NCBI GenBank assembly: GCA_022825265.1
Contig: JAJDXE010000004.1
Span: forward strand, 106,343 to 170,342
DNA: 64,000 bases
Origin: Dehalococcoidia bacterium
Lineage (GTDB): Bacteria; Chloroflexota; Dehalococcoidia; Bin125
Direction of reading: 5' to 3'
In this document: positions 35,308-44,698 of the stretch, in pieces
Position numbering within the stretch: position 1 is the stretch's first letter
Layout of the letters: each line of letters begins with the position of its first letter
Notes under the pieces: model-generated
What the model was told of the DNA's origin: nothing
The model's input: only the letters and a program-made list of their open reading frames with translations
Databases searched by the model: none
Translations under genes and position numbers: made by a program

Positions 35308-35350
35308 CCTCCCCCAGAGGGGGAGGTGTCACGAAGTGACGGAGGGGGCC
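35307..35350 (+). repeat. two-hairpin GC-rich dispersed repeat, copy 6
   Basis: Arms ACCTCCCCC and GGGGGAGGT around AGA, then GTCAC/GTGAC with GAA loop, tail GGAGGGGG. It begins at the last base of the upstream stop codon and ends 8 nt before the next ATG. Confidence 0.9.
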
Positions 35351-35358
35351 CGCCCCCA

Positions 35359-36006
35359 ATGGAAACACCCCTGACCTGGAACCTGCCCAAGTCGCCACCG
35401 GCCCCGACGCTGGTCCTGACCCACGGCGCAGGCGCATCCTCCAGTCACCCCAGCACCGCTCACCTGGCCGATCTCATCGCCCAGCGCGGAGTCCGAGTCG
35501 CCCGCTTCGACTTCCCCTACATGCGCCGCGCGACAGCCGAAGGACACCGACCCTGGCCGCCCGATCCCGAAGACGTCCTCGCCGCCGTCTGGGTTCAGGT
35601 GATTCAGCAACTCGCCGAGCAGGGCGTCCCCACCTCCAAGCTCTTCTTCGGAGGCCGCAGCATGGGCGGCCGAATCGCCAGCTACATCGCCGACGCCGTC
35701 GAGCCGGCCGGCATGATCTGCATCAGTTATCCCTTCCACGCACCCAACAACCCCGCATCCGCGATCACCATTCACCTGCAACAGATGGCGACCCCAACAT
35801 TGATCGTCCAGGGCGAACGCGATGAATACGGGACTCGGGAGGAGGTCGAAGCCTATGATCTCTCGCCGAATATCCAACTGTGCTGGATCCCGGACGGCAA
35901 CCACGGTCTCGTCCCCAGAAAGCGTTCAGGCCATACCGAGGAAGGCAACCGCGAACTGGCCGCCGACGCGATCGCCGAGTTCATCCATGACCAATCTCGA
36001 ACCTAG
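35359..36006 (+). CDS. alpha/beta hydrolase, dienelactone hydrolase/TEX30-like
   Basis: 215 aa. LVLTHGAGASSSHPS start, FFGGRSMGGRIAS with nucleophile Ser in GRSMG, then TLIVQGERDEYGT (Asp) and IPDGNHGLVPRK (His). This is the short KANL3/TEX30-like hydrolase group with unknown substrate. The ATG at 35359 is preceded by GGAGGGGG from repeat copy 6. Its stop is 1 bp from the convergent nitroreductase stop. Confidence 0.82.
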   Translation: METPLTWNLPKSPPAPTLVLTHGAGASSSHPSTAHLADLIAQRGVRVARFDFPYMRRATAEGHRPWPPDPEDVLAAVWVQVIQQLAEQGVPTSKLFFGGRSMGGRIASYIADAVEPAGMICISYPFHAPNNPASAITIHLQQMATPTLIVQGERDEYGTREEVEAYDLSPNIQLCWIPDGNHGLVPRKRSGHTEEGNRELAADAIAEFIHDQSRT

Positions 36007-36007
36007 C

Positions 36008-36547
36008 TCAGACCTGGCCCCGCCAGACCACCTCCGCCGGCCGACGCTCGGCCGGCATCTCCCGCATCTCCTCCGGCGCATAGCCGAGGTACAGGTACGC
36101 CACAATCCGGTCCTGCTCGCCAATCCCAAGCCACCGCTTCGCCGCCGGATTCTCGGCCAGCGCCCCGGTGCTCCACTTCGACGCCAATCCCCGAGCCGTC
36201 GCCGCCAGCATCATGTTCTGCACCGCGCAACAGACCGCCGCATAGTCTTCCCGATCCCGCACCGGGTCATCCAGCACCGCCGCCTGCGTGACCGCGATAA
36301 ACAGCGGCGAGCGCATCAACTTGCCCCGCGGATCCTTCTTGAACTCGCCGCCTTCGGCAAGGATCGCCTCGCACAGCTCCTCGCGCGCCTGGCCCGAGAC
36401 CACATGGAAGCGCCACGGTTCCGTGTGCTTGTGCGTCGGCGCCCAGCGCGCCGCCTCGATCAACTGCTCGACGAGGTCCGACGAGACTGCGCGGTCGGAG
36501 AAGACGCCGATCGTCCGGCGCTCCTTGATTGCCGTATCAACGTCCAT
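36008..36547 (-). CDS. nitroreductase-family FMN protein
   Basis: 179 aa. IKERRTIGVFSDRAV, IEAARWAPTHKHTEPWRFHVVSG and AAVCCAVQNMMLAATARGLASKWSTG are the FMN-binding segments of NfsB/YdjA-type nitroreductases. It forms a homodimer and transfers electrons from NAD(P)H to nitro compounds, quinones or similar. Convergent with the hydrolase gene. Confidence 0.88.
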   Translation of the reverse strand: MDVDTAIKERRTIGVFSDRAVSSDLVEQLIEAARWAPTHKHTEPWRFHVVSGQAREELCEAILAEGGEFKKDPRGKLMRSPLFIAVTQAAVLDDPVRDREDYAAVCCAVQNMMLAATARGLASKWSTGALAENPAAKRWLGIGEQDRIVAYLYLGYAPEEMREMPAERRPAEVVWRGQV

Positions 36548-36601
36548 GCCGGCCTGCCTCTGGAATAGTTGCCAACTTCTGACGGAAACCTGCCCACATC
36601 A

Positions 36602-36607
36602 TACGAT
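36602..36607 (+). promoter_or_regulatory. putative -10 box (TACGAT) of the MFS gene
   Basis: TACGAT, 8 nt, ATG at 36616; no Shine-Dalgarno. Confidence 0.4.
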
Positions 36608-36615
36608 CACTGGAC

Positions 36616-37917
36616 ATGATTCGCGCAGGCATCGGCCAGACCTTCGAAGCGTTCGGCGTCGGTCTCTTCCGGCTCCACTGGCTGCTCACCGTCATGGCCT
36701 TCATGGCCTTCTCGATGAACTTCACCGTCCTGCCAATCGTCGCCTTCGACCTCGGCGGAACCAACTCGTCAGTCGCCCTGGCGATGGCCGGCAACGGGAT
36801 CGCCTGGTTCTTCATCGGGCCGTTCGCAGGCGCGTTGACTGACCGGCTGTCGAAGCGGCGGCTGATCGTTCTGGCTCAGACCGCGATCGCGATCAATTAT
36901 GCGCTGATCGGCTTCCTGATCGTGATCGGCCAGATCGAAGTGATCTGGCTCACTGTGAGCACGCTCTTCCTCGGTGCCTGCTTCGCCTTCACCGGACCCT
37001 CGCGACGCGCCTACGTCGCCGATATCGTGCCGCCGCGTTTGGTCGGCAACGGCGTCGCCCTCTTGCAGACCGGCCTCACCTTCCCCCAGTCAGTCGGTCC
37101 GGTGCTCGGATCCTTGCTGCTCTTCGCTCCGTTCATCGGGGCCGACGGCGCGTACTTCATCATGGCCGGCATCCTGGTCGTGACGATCTTCTCGCTCTAC
37201 CTCATGCCTCCTGGCAGTCCTCGCAATGTGCCTCGGGGCTCAGTCACTCGCGAGTTGCTGCTCGGTCTGCGATACGCCTGGCGGCAGCCTCGGCTTCGCG
37301 TGCTGCTGGCGACCCTGCTGCTGGTCTCGGCCACGGCCGGGCCCTACCAGAACGTGCTGCCCGGACTGCTGGAGAACGTCTTCGACATCGAGTCCAGGAA
37401 TCTAGGCCTGGTTACCTGGCCGATGGGCGTCGGTTCATTCATCGTCGGACTCTCGGTCGCCGGCGTGGTCGGAACGCGCTGGTCCGGCGGGGTGCTGCTG
37501 ATCATGAGTTGCGCCTTCGGTCTCGGAGTCGCGCTGCTCGGCGTCACGCCCAATGCGCTGGTCATGCTGCCCGTAGTCTTCCTGATTGGCTCCGGCTTCT
37601 CCGCCTTCCAGACGCTCAACACCGCCGAAGTCATCCGTCAATCGGAGCGCGAGTATCACGGCCGGGTGACCGCGCTGACCTTCCTGCCTTTCGGTGTGCA
37701 GTCATTCACCGGACTCGGCTTTGGTCAGGTCGCCGACATGATCGGCGAGCAGGATGTGTTGATCATCATGGGACTCTCGTCGATCGCGATCAGCCTGGTC
37801 CTGGGGATCGTGTACCTGCGGATGAAACCGCCGACGATCCAGGTCCAGGAAGCCGCGCAACGCGTCATCCGGCGCACGTTGCGGCCGGTTGCTGCGGTGA
37901 TGCGACCGCAGAAGTAG
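36616..37917 (+). CDS. major facilitator superfamily transporter
   Basis: 433 aa, 12 predicted helices. The loop after helix 2 has GALTDRLSKRRLIVLAQ, the MFS GxxxDRxGRR-type motif. It resembles the MFS_3/enterobactin-exporter-like group (drug or siderophore export); the substrate is unknown. It is probably leaderless. Confidence 0.88.
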   Translation: MIRAGIGQTFEAFGVGLFRLHWLLTVMAFMAFSMNFTVLPIVAFDLGGTNSSVALAMAGNGIAWFFIGPFAGALTDRLSKRRLIVLAQTAIAINYALIGFLIVIGQIEVIWLTVSTLFLGACFAFTGPSRRAYVADIVPPRLVGNGVALLQTGLTFPQSVGPVLGSLLLFAPFIGADGAYFIMAGILVVTIFSLYLMPPGSPRNVPRGSVTRELLLGLRYAWRQPRLRVLLATLLLVSATAGPYQNVLPGLLENVFDIESRNLGLVTWPMGVGSFIVGLSVAGVVGTRWSGGVLLIMSCAFGLGVALLGVTPNALVMLPVVFLIGSGFSAFQTLNTAEVIRQSEREYHGRVTALTFLPFGVQSFTGLGFGQVADMIGEQDVLIIMGLSSIAISLVLGIVYLRMKPPTIQVQEAAQRVIRRTLRPVAAVMRPQK

Positions 37918-37929
37918 CGACTCGACCAG

Positions 37930-39870
37930 TTAGAGGTATCGCTTGAACCACGCGACCATGCGCTCGTAGTACTCCTTGACGAGGACAGGGTCTCCGACGC
38001 GCATCATCAGGTGCGAGCAGCCGGGGAAGCGGACCATCTCCGCCGTCTTGCCCCGATACCGCAGCCCGGCGAAGTACTCCTCGCCCTGCGAGATGGGCAC
38101 GCGCCAGTCGTGTTCTCCGTGCAGGATGAGGACGGGGCACTGGACGTTGTCGACGTAGGTGATCGGTGAGCGTTCGCGATACCAGTCGAAGTTGTCGTCG
38201 GGCATGTCGCCCCACTGATACGAGCCCCAGGACGGTCCGATGTCGGAAACTCCCCACATCGACCAGAGGTTGACGACGGGCGCGCCGGCGATCGCCGCCT
38301 TGAATCGATTGACGTGTCCGATCAACCAGGTGGTCATGTATCCACCGTACGAATAGCCATGAACGCCGAGCCGGTTGGCGTCGACGTAGGGCCGCTCGCA
38401 GACGACATCCAGCGCATGCAGCAGATCGAGCGAGTCCTCGCCGCCCCAGTCGACGGTGACGGCGTCGGTGAACTTGGCTCCGTAGGTCGAAGAGCCTCTC
38501 GGATTGACGAACAGGACGAGGAAGCCGGCGCCGGCGATCACCTGGTGGAGGACATTGAAACCCTCGCCGAAGAATCCGTTCGGTCCGCCGTGGATCTCCA
38601 TCACCAACGGATACGACTGTTGCGGGTCGAAGCCTGGCGGATACATCAGTCCGTAGGGAATCTCCCAGCCGTCGCGCTCGACCGTGAAAAACTCCACGTC
38701 GCCGATTGCGTGCGACTCGACGAAGTCCTCGGTCGCGTTGGTCAGGACCGCCTGCGTGCCGTCGCCGATTGCGACGATCTCGCCCGGCGCATCCGGTGTC
38801 GTGGAGACGATGGCAATCGAGCGGCCATCTGAGGACACATCGAAGCCGTTGATCAGCTCGCGCTCCGTCCGAATCGCTTCGACCGGCGACGAGCCGTCTG
38901 CCGCGACGCGGTAGACGCCCGAGCGTCCGCAGGCGTCTCCGGCGAAGGTGATCTCATCTCCCGACCAGATCATCGTCGGCGGTCCGGCGATGGGGAAGAA
39001 CCCGGTCTGCGGATTGACGGAGTCGTCGGTCAGACGGGTCCGCTGGCCGCTGTACCGCTCAACCAGCTCCAGGTAAGCCTGGTGGCGCTGCGACATGTCG
39101 GTGACCGAAACAGCCAGCGCGGAGCCGTCGGGCGACCAGCACGGCTTCCCGGCCGACATGATGCCCGGCGTCAGCCGCTCGACGTGTCCGCCGCCGGCCA
39201 CGCCCTGCGTGGACATCACGCAAAGCTCGGAACCGAACGGCCGCCGCTTCTCGCGGTCGACGTTGCGGTCGGCGGTGAATGCCACCCAGCGGCCGTCGGG
39301 CGAGACGACGGGATGCGCGTGGTTGTAGCTGCCCGTCGTCAGTTGCAGTGCGGCTCCGGTCGAGGCATCGATTCTGAACAGCTGGTGCCATGCGTCCTCG
39401 CGATAACCGAGCGCGTCGCCGCGGTAGTAGGTGTCGCGCACCACCGTCGTCCTGGAACCGTCGCGCTCGTCCCGGTGCGGGTCGATGTCGACGGTCGCGA
39501 TCATGCCCGATCCGTCCGGCAACCAGTCGAATCCCGCGACCGAATGGGGCAGATCGGTGAGTCTGCGCGCCTCGCCGCCGTCCGAGGGCAGCAGCCAGAT
39601 CTGCCGCGTCGCGCCGTCCTCGTCTGAGCCGGGCCGGAGGAAGGCGAGCGCCGCGCCGTCCGGCGACCAGACCGGACTGGAGTCCGAGCTTCCCGATGTC
39701 AGCCGTCGCGAATCGCCGCCGGCGAACGGGGCGCACTCGATCCAGGAGACCCGCTTACCGTCCTCGACCTGTCCGCGGACGTAGGCGACCACAGAGCCGT
39801 CGGGCGAGATCGCGGGCGACGAGACGCCGCCCAGCTCGAACACAATTTCAGGACCGATGGGAGCCTTCAT
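37930..39870 (-). CDS. S9-family prolyl oligopeptidase / acylaminoacyl peptidase
   Basis: 646 aa. The N-terminal beta-propeller has repeated SPDGSxVAY/WSPDGAALAF units (TolB/WD40-like). The C-terminal alpha/beta hydrolase has GVHGYSYGGYMT (nucleophile Ser), LILHGEHDWRVP (Asp) and FPGCSHLMM (His). It cleaves short peptides. There is no signal peptide, so it is cytosolic. ATG 39870 has GGAGG upstream. Confidence 0.92.
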   Translation of the reverse strand: MKAPIGPEIVFELGGVSSPAISPDGSVVAYVRGQVEDGKRVSWIECAPFAGGDSRRLTSGSSDSSPVWSPDGAALAFLRPGSDEDGATRQIWLLPSDGGEARRLTDLPHSVAGFDWLPDGSGMIATVDIDPHRDERDGSRTTVVRDTYYRGDALGYREDAWHQLFRIDASTGAALQLTTGSYNHAHPVVSPDGRWVAFTADRNVDREKRRPFGSELCVMSTQGVAGGGHVERLTPGIMSAGKPCWSPDGSALAVSVTDMSQRHQAYLELVERYSGQRTRLTDDSVNPQTGFFPIAGPPTMIWSGDEITFAGDACGRSGVYRVAADGSSPVEAIRTERELINGFDVSSDGRSIAIVSTTPDAPGEIVAIGDGTQAVLTNATEDFVESHAIGDVEFFTVERDGWEIPYGLMYPPGFDPQQSYPLVMEIHGGPNGFFGEGFNVLHQVIAGAGFLVLFVNPRGSSTYGAKFTDAVTVDWGGEDSLDLLHALDVVCERPYVDANRLGVHGYSYGGYMTTWLIGHVNRFKAAIAGAPVVNLWSMWGVSDIGPSWGSYQWGDMPDDNFDWYRERSPITYVDNVQCPVLILHGEHDWRVPISQGEEYFAGLRYRGKTAEMVRFPGCSHLMMRVGDPVLVKEYYERMVAWFKRYL

Positions 39871-39963
39871 CACACGCCTCCGTCCAATGCCCAGACCGCC
39901 GATGTTCGACCCCTATCCTACCCAGCGAGACCGCCACTCCCAATCCAGCAACGGAGCCGCACC

Positions 39964-40725
39964 ATGTCCAGCATCGACCGAAACGGCGTCAGCATTCACT
40001 ACGAGGCGAGCGGCGCCGGTCCGGCGATCCTGCTCTCGCACGGCTACGGCGCGACCTCGCAGATGTGGGCCGGGCAGCGTGATCTGCTCTCGGCGGACCA
40101 CCGGCTGATCGTCTGGGACATGCGCGGGCATGGCCTGACGGACTCGCCCGACGACCCGTCCTGCTACAGCGAGGCCGAGACGGTTGCCGACATGGCCGCG
40201 ATCCTGGACGCCGAGGGCGTCGACGACGCCGTGATCGGCGGGCTCTCGCTGGGCGGCTACATGTCGCTGGCGTTCAATGTGGCCTATCCCGAGCGGACGC
40301 GGGCCTTGATGCTGTTTGACACGGGGCCGGGCTACAACAATCCGAAGGCTCGGGAGGGCTGGAACACCGGCATGGCGATTCCGCGGGCTGAAGCGCTGGA
40401 ACGCGATGGTCTGGCGGCTCTGGGCGGGTCCGAGGAAGTTCGGGTGTCGACGCACCGCTCGGCGGCGGGTCTGGCCAGGGCGGCTCGGGGGATGCTGGCG
40501 CAGTTCGACAACCGGATCATCCAGTCGCTGTCGAACATCGACAAGCCGACTCTGGTGCTCGTCGGCGAGAACGATGAACCTTTCCTGGCCGGGACCGACT
40601 ACATGGCCAACAAGATTCCCGGCAGTACCAAGGCCGTGATCCCGAACGCGGGCCACGCGGCCAACATCGACAATCCGACCGACTTCAACGACGCGGTGGC
40701 GTCGTTCCTGTCGTCTCTCGACTAG
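39964..40725 (+). CDS. alpha/beta fold hydrolase
   Basis: 253 aa. ILLSHGYGATSQMW (oxyanion region), IGGLSLGGYMSL (nucleophile S95), LVLVGENDEPF (Asp) and IPNAGHAANIDNP (His): a complete triad of the epoxide hydrolase/esterase-like group. The substrate is unknown. The LLM gene at 40743 follows after 17 bp. TATCCT at about 39914 may be the -10 box. Confidence 0.87.
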   Translation: MSSIDRNGVSIHYEASGAGPAILLSHGYGATSQMWAGQRDLLSADHRLIVWDMRGHGLTDSPDDPSCYSEAETVADMAAILDAEGVDDAVIGGLSLGGYMSLAFNVAYPERTRALMLFDTGPGYNNPKAREGWNTGMAIPRAEALERDGLAALGGSEEVRVSTHRSAAGLARAARGMLAQFDNRIIQSLSNIDKPTLVLVGENDEPFLAGTDYMANKIPGSTKAVIPNAGHAANIDNPTDFNDAVASFLSSLD

Positions 40726-40742
40726 CGAACTCTGGAGCCAAC

Positions 40743-41936
40743 ATGCAGGTCAGTCTCTTCTTCCTTCCATCCGTCGGTACGCGCGAGGACATTGAAGCCG
40801 GGATGGCCGGGCTCCGGCCCGAGCTGTACCAGGACATGCTCGCCGACCTGTCGGAGTTCGCGAAGGCCGGCGACGCGCTGGGTTACGACTCGATCGGCTT
40901 CACCGAGCACCACTTCCACATCGAGGGCTTCGAGGTCTCGCCCAATCCGGTCATGCTCGACCTCTACCTGGCGATGCAGACCGAGCGCATCCGCGTGGGC
41001 CAGCTCGGCCTGGTGCTGCCGGCGCAGAATCCGATCCGCGTGGCCGAGGACATCGCGATGCTCGACCACATGTCGGGCGGACGCGCGGTGGCCGGCTTCG
41101 CCCGCGGCTATCAGCGACGCTGGGTGGACACGCTGGCCCAGCAGATCCACGGCGTCCACGCCGCCCGACCGGGCGACCACGACGCAATCGACGCGGCCAA
41201 CCGCGCCGCCTTCGAGGAGCACTTCAACATCATCCGCAAATGCTGGACGGAGGAGATGATCTCCTACCAGGGCGACGCCTGGCAGATCCCGCCCGAGGGC
41301 ACGCCCTGGGACATCGAGGCGACGCGCAAGTGGGGCCGCGGCGTCGACGAGAACAACATCGTGCGCGAGATCGGGGTCGTGCCCAAGCCGCTGCAGAAGC
41401 CGCACCCGCCGATCTTCCAGCCCTTCGCCTCGTCCGAGCGCACGATCCGCTGGTGCGCCCGCGAAGGCATCACGGCCATCCTGCCGCCGATGTACCCCGA
41501 ACTGCAGAATCGGCTCTACGACGTCTACCAGGAGGAAGCGGCGTCGGTCGGTCGGGAGCTCAAGCCCGGCGAGGGCCTGGGCGTGTTGCGCGACGTGATC
41601 ATCACCGACACCGACGAGGAGGCAATGGAGCTCTGGCGCCACTCAGCCGCATTCGCCGGCGGCGCCTGGTTCGCCCCCTTCGGCTTCGCCGAGGCCCTGC
41701 GTCCCCCCGGCGGCGAGATCATGACGCCGGAGCAGCAGCTCGAGAACGGACTCCTCTTCGCCGGCACCCTCGACTCCGTCAAGCGCCAGGTCCAGGCCAT
41801 GATGGACGTAACCCCCGTCTCTTGGATCTTCATGTACCAATACAACGGCCTGCTGACCCGAGGCCAGATCCTGAGGTCAATGGAGGAGTTCTCAGAGAAG
41901 GTCCTGCCGGAGTTTGGCGAGATGGGGAGCGTCTAG
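40743..41936 (+). CDS. LLM-class flavin-dependent oxidoreductase, large form
   Basis: 397 aa. MQVSLFFLPSVG start, DSIGFTEHHFHIEGFEVSPNPVML, RIRVGQLGLVLPAQNPIRVAEDIAMLDHMSGGRAVAGFARGYQRRW are typical of bacterial luciferase-like monooxygenases. It is longer than and distinct from the three LLM proteins upstream. It is probably co-transcribed with the preceding alpha/beta hydrolase, suggesting an oxidation-plus-hydrolysis pair. Its stop overlaps that of the restriction-modification gene (CTAG). Confidence 0.88.
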   Translation: MQVSLFFLPSVGTREDIEAGMAGLRPELYQDMLADLSEFAKAGDALGYDSIGFTEHHFHIEGFEVSPNPVMLDLYLAMQTERIRVGQLGLVLPAQNPIRVAEDIAMLDHMSGGRAVAGFARGYQRRWVDTLAQQIHGVHAARPGDHDAIDAANRAAFEEHFNIIRKCWTEEMISYQGDAWQIPPEGTPWDIEATRKWGRGVDENNIVREIGVVPKPLQKPHPPIFQPFASSERTIRWCAREGITAILPPMYPELQNRLYDVYQEEAASVGRELKPGEGLGVLRDVIITDTDEEAMELWRHSAAFAGGAWFAPFGFAEALRPPGGEIMTPEQQLENGLLFAGTLDSVKRQVQAMMDVTPVSWIFMYQYNGLLTRGQILRSMEEFSEKVLPEFGEMGSV

Positions 41937-44434
41937 TCGTAAGGGCCTAGGAATCGCTTGCCGTCGAAGTGAATCATATGGGTTGGATCATCTGCGATCC
42001 ATACTTCTGTTTCCCAGGCTATTGACGGGAGGAATCGAGCAAAGGTCTTCTTATCATCAAATGCCGTCACATACACAAGACCAAGGCCTGCTGTCGAAAA
42101 CATAGCGAATAGGTCACTCTTCCTCTTAGGGTCCATTGGGCCATGTGAGGTCACAGCTTCTATGAGGAACAACCAATCCTGGCCTTCGTCGAGCACAATG
42201 AGATCCGGCATCTTGCCGTGTTCATCCAGTTCAATTCCTAGTGCATCGAATGACTCTTGATCGTGCAAGATGAACTTCGCTTGCGCATCGCCGATGTAGA
42301 TCACCCTTCCAGCGGGAGTGAACCTTGGGCAGAAATCATCTATCAGTTTCCTCAGCAATGGACTCTGCCCGCCCGGCGAAAGCGAGAGGTCTTGTCCACC
42401 TGGCATCGAGACGGGAATCATCTCCATTGTCCGCTCATCCCGCCACTGTTCGCTCAAGGAGGGTGCCAAAGCATGCCAGTCGATAAGGGCATCCTCCCAA
42501 TCGTCGGAGCCGAACGTTCTAAGAACCTGTAGAAGCTCCTCTGGAATCTGGTAGACCGTTTGGCCGCTGTTCGTTGGCCTACCCGGCTTGTCAGGATTGA
42601 TAAGCAGTACACCCGCGTCTACAAACTGATGAACAGTCTGGCGCCGGACAGTCTCGCGGGAGTTCGGAGCGTAATCCTTGCCATAATGATCACGCATGAA
42701 GTCCATCATCGGCGTGATACCCATCAACGGTGACTCAGCCTCTGACCATTCTTTGTTTGGCAAGAGGTCGAGAACGGCAAGAAGGGTCAATGCGGAGCGT
42801 TCGTTGGTCTGCGGTGTCGGCAATCCAAGGTCTCGCAAGACTTGGCGGGCTTCCAGTATCTTGTGATGGGCCATCACGAAGTCTCCCTGCCCCGGTTGAT
42901 GTCTCAGTTCGGCAACTGATTGTAACACCACGCTGTCAAGCTCAGCTTGGCTGAGAGATCCAGGTGGCATTGAATCACCTAACCGCTCTAGCTGTTGAGC
43001 GGTCGGGTAGCGCAGAGAGCGAAGGTCGCTGGCGTTCACCTGTGTGTGACCCGAGACCTGGCGGAAGTAAAGATCGACTAAGGAAGAATTCAGAAATGCC
43101 GATAGGCCCGTTGCGAATGACTCAGAGAGAGGTCGGCCACCTTGGTGATAGACATTTAGGTGATTCTCGAATGCCAGGTGTTCGCCTTGCCAGTCGAGTG
43201 AACCTGTTGAAGAAGCAACCACTCGTTTGCGCTCCTCCTTCGCAGTGAAACGCTTAACGACGGTATATGGCCCCATAGGCATCAGGTGCGGCGTGGTCGA
43301 TTCGTTCTTCGCGATGGCTATGGGATGTTTGCTACCCGTTGGCGACCACTTGATGTGCCCAGTCGAGGAAAGGTCTCTCGGGTAGAGAAGAGGCACATCC
43401 TCTGGTGAAATGGAGTGACGTAGATGCTGGCGGGAACGGAAGTCAACGATCTGTCCCGTCGAAACAGCAACCCCGAGGTCAGCTAGGGCCGCCGGCAGCC
43501 GATGAATGCGCGAGTTGACGTCGAGGTCGATTTGGTCTCGTGGAATGCGAATTGGTCCAGAGGAACCCGCAGGAGACTGAACCTGGGAATACGGCACACT
43601 GATAGATGTGGTTATATCTGATTTCGTGAGGCCTCCTGCCGTTATGAGTACCTTGTTCGGCCGTTTCTGTTTGCGGGCGTGGAGAATGACAGTTTCCTGT
43701 AGGACCTGATCGCGCGCAAAAGCCGTGTTTCGAGAGTCGATGGAGTGGATGGTGGACAATGACATTCGCCCAAAGAAGTCCTGACGGAAGTGCCGAAAGT
43801 ATGCCCCATTGGCGAAGCTTCTTGGTGTAATGGCTACTAGTTGACCGCCCGGCTTCAGGGCGCGTGCGGTAAGGGCAAGGAAGGCCGCATACATGTTGGA
43901 AGTCTCGATGTTCAGAGATCTGAGGATCGATCGGCTGTCAGAACGCGAAGAAATCTTGAAGTAGGGTGGGTTCAGGATGGCGTAGTCGAAAGCGGCCATG
44001 TCGCCAGCCAAGGGCGCTACAGAGTCGGCATACCAGTGCAAGTAGTCATCGTGCACTACCGTGGGCAATACACCGCTCTTCCGTAAATCGTGTTTCGTCA
44101 CCTGGAGGGTATCGAGAATGGTCGAGTCGTTTTCGATCATTGTTACGCGTAGCTGACCGCTGCTACCGTGCAGCCAGTGTTCGGCAAAGGCGGAGCTTAG
44201 GATTCCCAGGCCTGCGCCCGGGTCCAACAAGGAGGCGGGCGTGGGACGAAGATCAAACAGCGAGGCCATGAATCGTGCGATGGGGACAGGTGTAAAGAAT
44301 TGGCCTTGTTTGGCCTTGCGCCCGCGACCGTCCGGTGACCGAAGCTGGCTCTCCCGGTCGGCAATTGACTCAAGGGTAGATGAGCGCCGCCTGACGGATC
44401 GAGATTGTCCTAGGTGAAGTCTCTCTGTTGCCAT
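41933..44434 (-). CDS. fused DNA adenine methylase and BsuBI/PstI-type restriction endonuclease
   Basis: 833 aa in one chain. The N-terminus has QGQFFTP (43-49), SAM motif I DPGAGLG (71-77) and catalytic ILNPPYF (NPPY 155-158): a gamma-type N6-adenine methylase, followed by a target-recognition-like middle. The last 125 residues (from about 710) match the BsuBI/PstI endonuclease domain: MPDLIVLDEGQDWLFLIEAVTSHGPM then DPKRKSDL, with D744 and E759 as likely metal ligands. PstI and BsuBI cut CTGCAG as separate proteins; here both activities are joined. Base composition is visibly more AT-rich than the neighbours, which suggests lateral gain. Confidence 0.88.
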   Translation of the reverse strand: MATERLHLGQSRSVRRRSSTLESIADRESQLRSPDGRGRKAKQGQFFTPVPIARFMASLFDLRPTPASLLDPGAGLGILSSAFAEHWLHGSSGQLRVTMIENDSTILDTLQVTKHDLRKSGVLPTVVHDDYLHWYADSVAPLAGDMAAFDYAILNPPYFKISSRSDSRSILRSLNIETSNMYAAFLALTARALKPGGQLVAITPRSFANGAYFRHFRQDFFGRMSLSTIHSIDSRNTAFARDQVLQETVILHARKQKRPNKVLITAGGLTKSDITTSISVPYSQVQSPAGSSGPIRIPRDQIDLDVNSRIHRLPAALADLGVAVSTGQIVDFRSRQHLRHSISPEDVPLLYPRDLSSTGHIKWSPTGSKHPIAIAKNESTTPHLMPMGPYTVVKRFTAKEERKRVVASSTGSLDWQGEHLAFENHLNVYHQGGRPLSESFATGLSAFLNSSLVDLYFRQVSGHTQVNASDLRSLRYPTAQQLERLGDSMPPGSLSQAELDSVVLQSVAELRHQPGQGDFVMAHHKILEARQVLRDLGLPTPQTNERSALTLLAVLDLLPNKEWSEAESPLMGITPMMDFMRDHYGKDYAPNSRETVRRQTVHQFVDAGVLLINPDKPGRPTNSGQTVYQIPEELLQVLRTFGSDDWEDALIDWHALAPSLSEQWRDERTMEMIPVSMPGGQDLSLSPGGQSPLLRKLIDDFCPRFTPAGRVIYIGDAQAKFILHDQESFDALGIELDEHGKMPDLIVLDEGQDWLFLIEAVTSHGPMDPKRKSDLFAMFSTAGLGLVYVTAFDDKKTFARFLPSIAWETEVWIADDPTHMIHFDGKRFLGPYD

Positions 44435-44440
44435 GCTGGG

Positions 44441-44446
44441 AAGATA
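44441..44446 (-). promoter_or_regulatory. putative -10 box (TATCTT) of the restriction-modification gene
   Basis: Minus-strand TATCTT followed by 6 nt and the ATG at 44434; no Shine-Dalgarno. Confidence 0.5.
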
Positions 44447-44542
44447 GCACGTAAGAGCGATGGCATTCGGTTTGTGGACATGGCCTTTACAAACCGACCA
44501 AAGCTGGTGGGGCGAGCTGTTGCTTGATCACTGTGTCCTCTT

Positions 44543-44698
44543 CTAGCCATGCACGAACAGCACGACGGCGCCGATGACGACGGCTGCAAAGCCGATTTGG
44601 GCGAGCAGGAGTCGCTTGAACAGCCTGGAGAGAAGGGCGTCCAGATCGTGGGTAGTCGCTAGCTGGTCCCTAGCCTGCCCGCTCTCCCTGAACGGAGC
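44543..44698 (-). other. in-frame membrane-helix coding segment after the PanE stop codon
   Basis: Directly after TGA 44699-44701 the same frame is open for 51 codons to TAG. It encodes a charged stretch and one clear membrane helix (LLLAQIGFAAVVIGAVVLFVH). No ATG, GTG or TTG start exists in it. It may be a gene remnant, a readthrough extension or use a rare start. Confidence 0.35.

Noticed and set aside
44550..44663. Plus-strand 37-codon frame (ATG 44550) in the gap before the PanE-like gene
   Set aside because: No ribosome-binding site and no recognisable features; the opposite strand encodes a more protein-like membrane helix.
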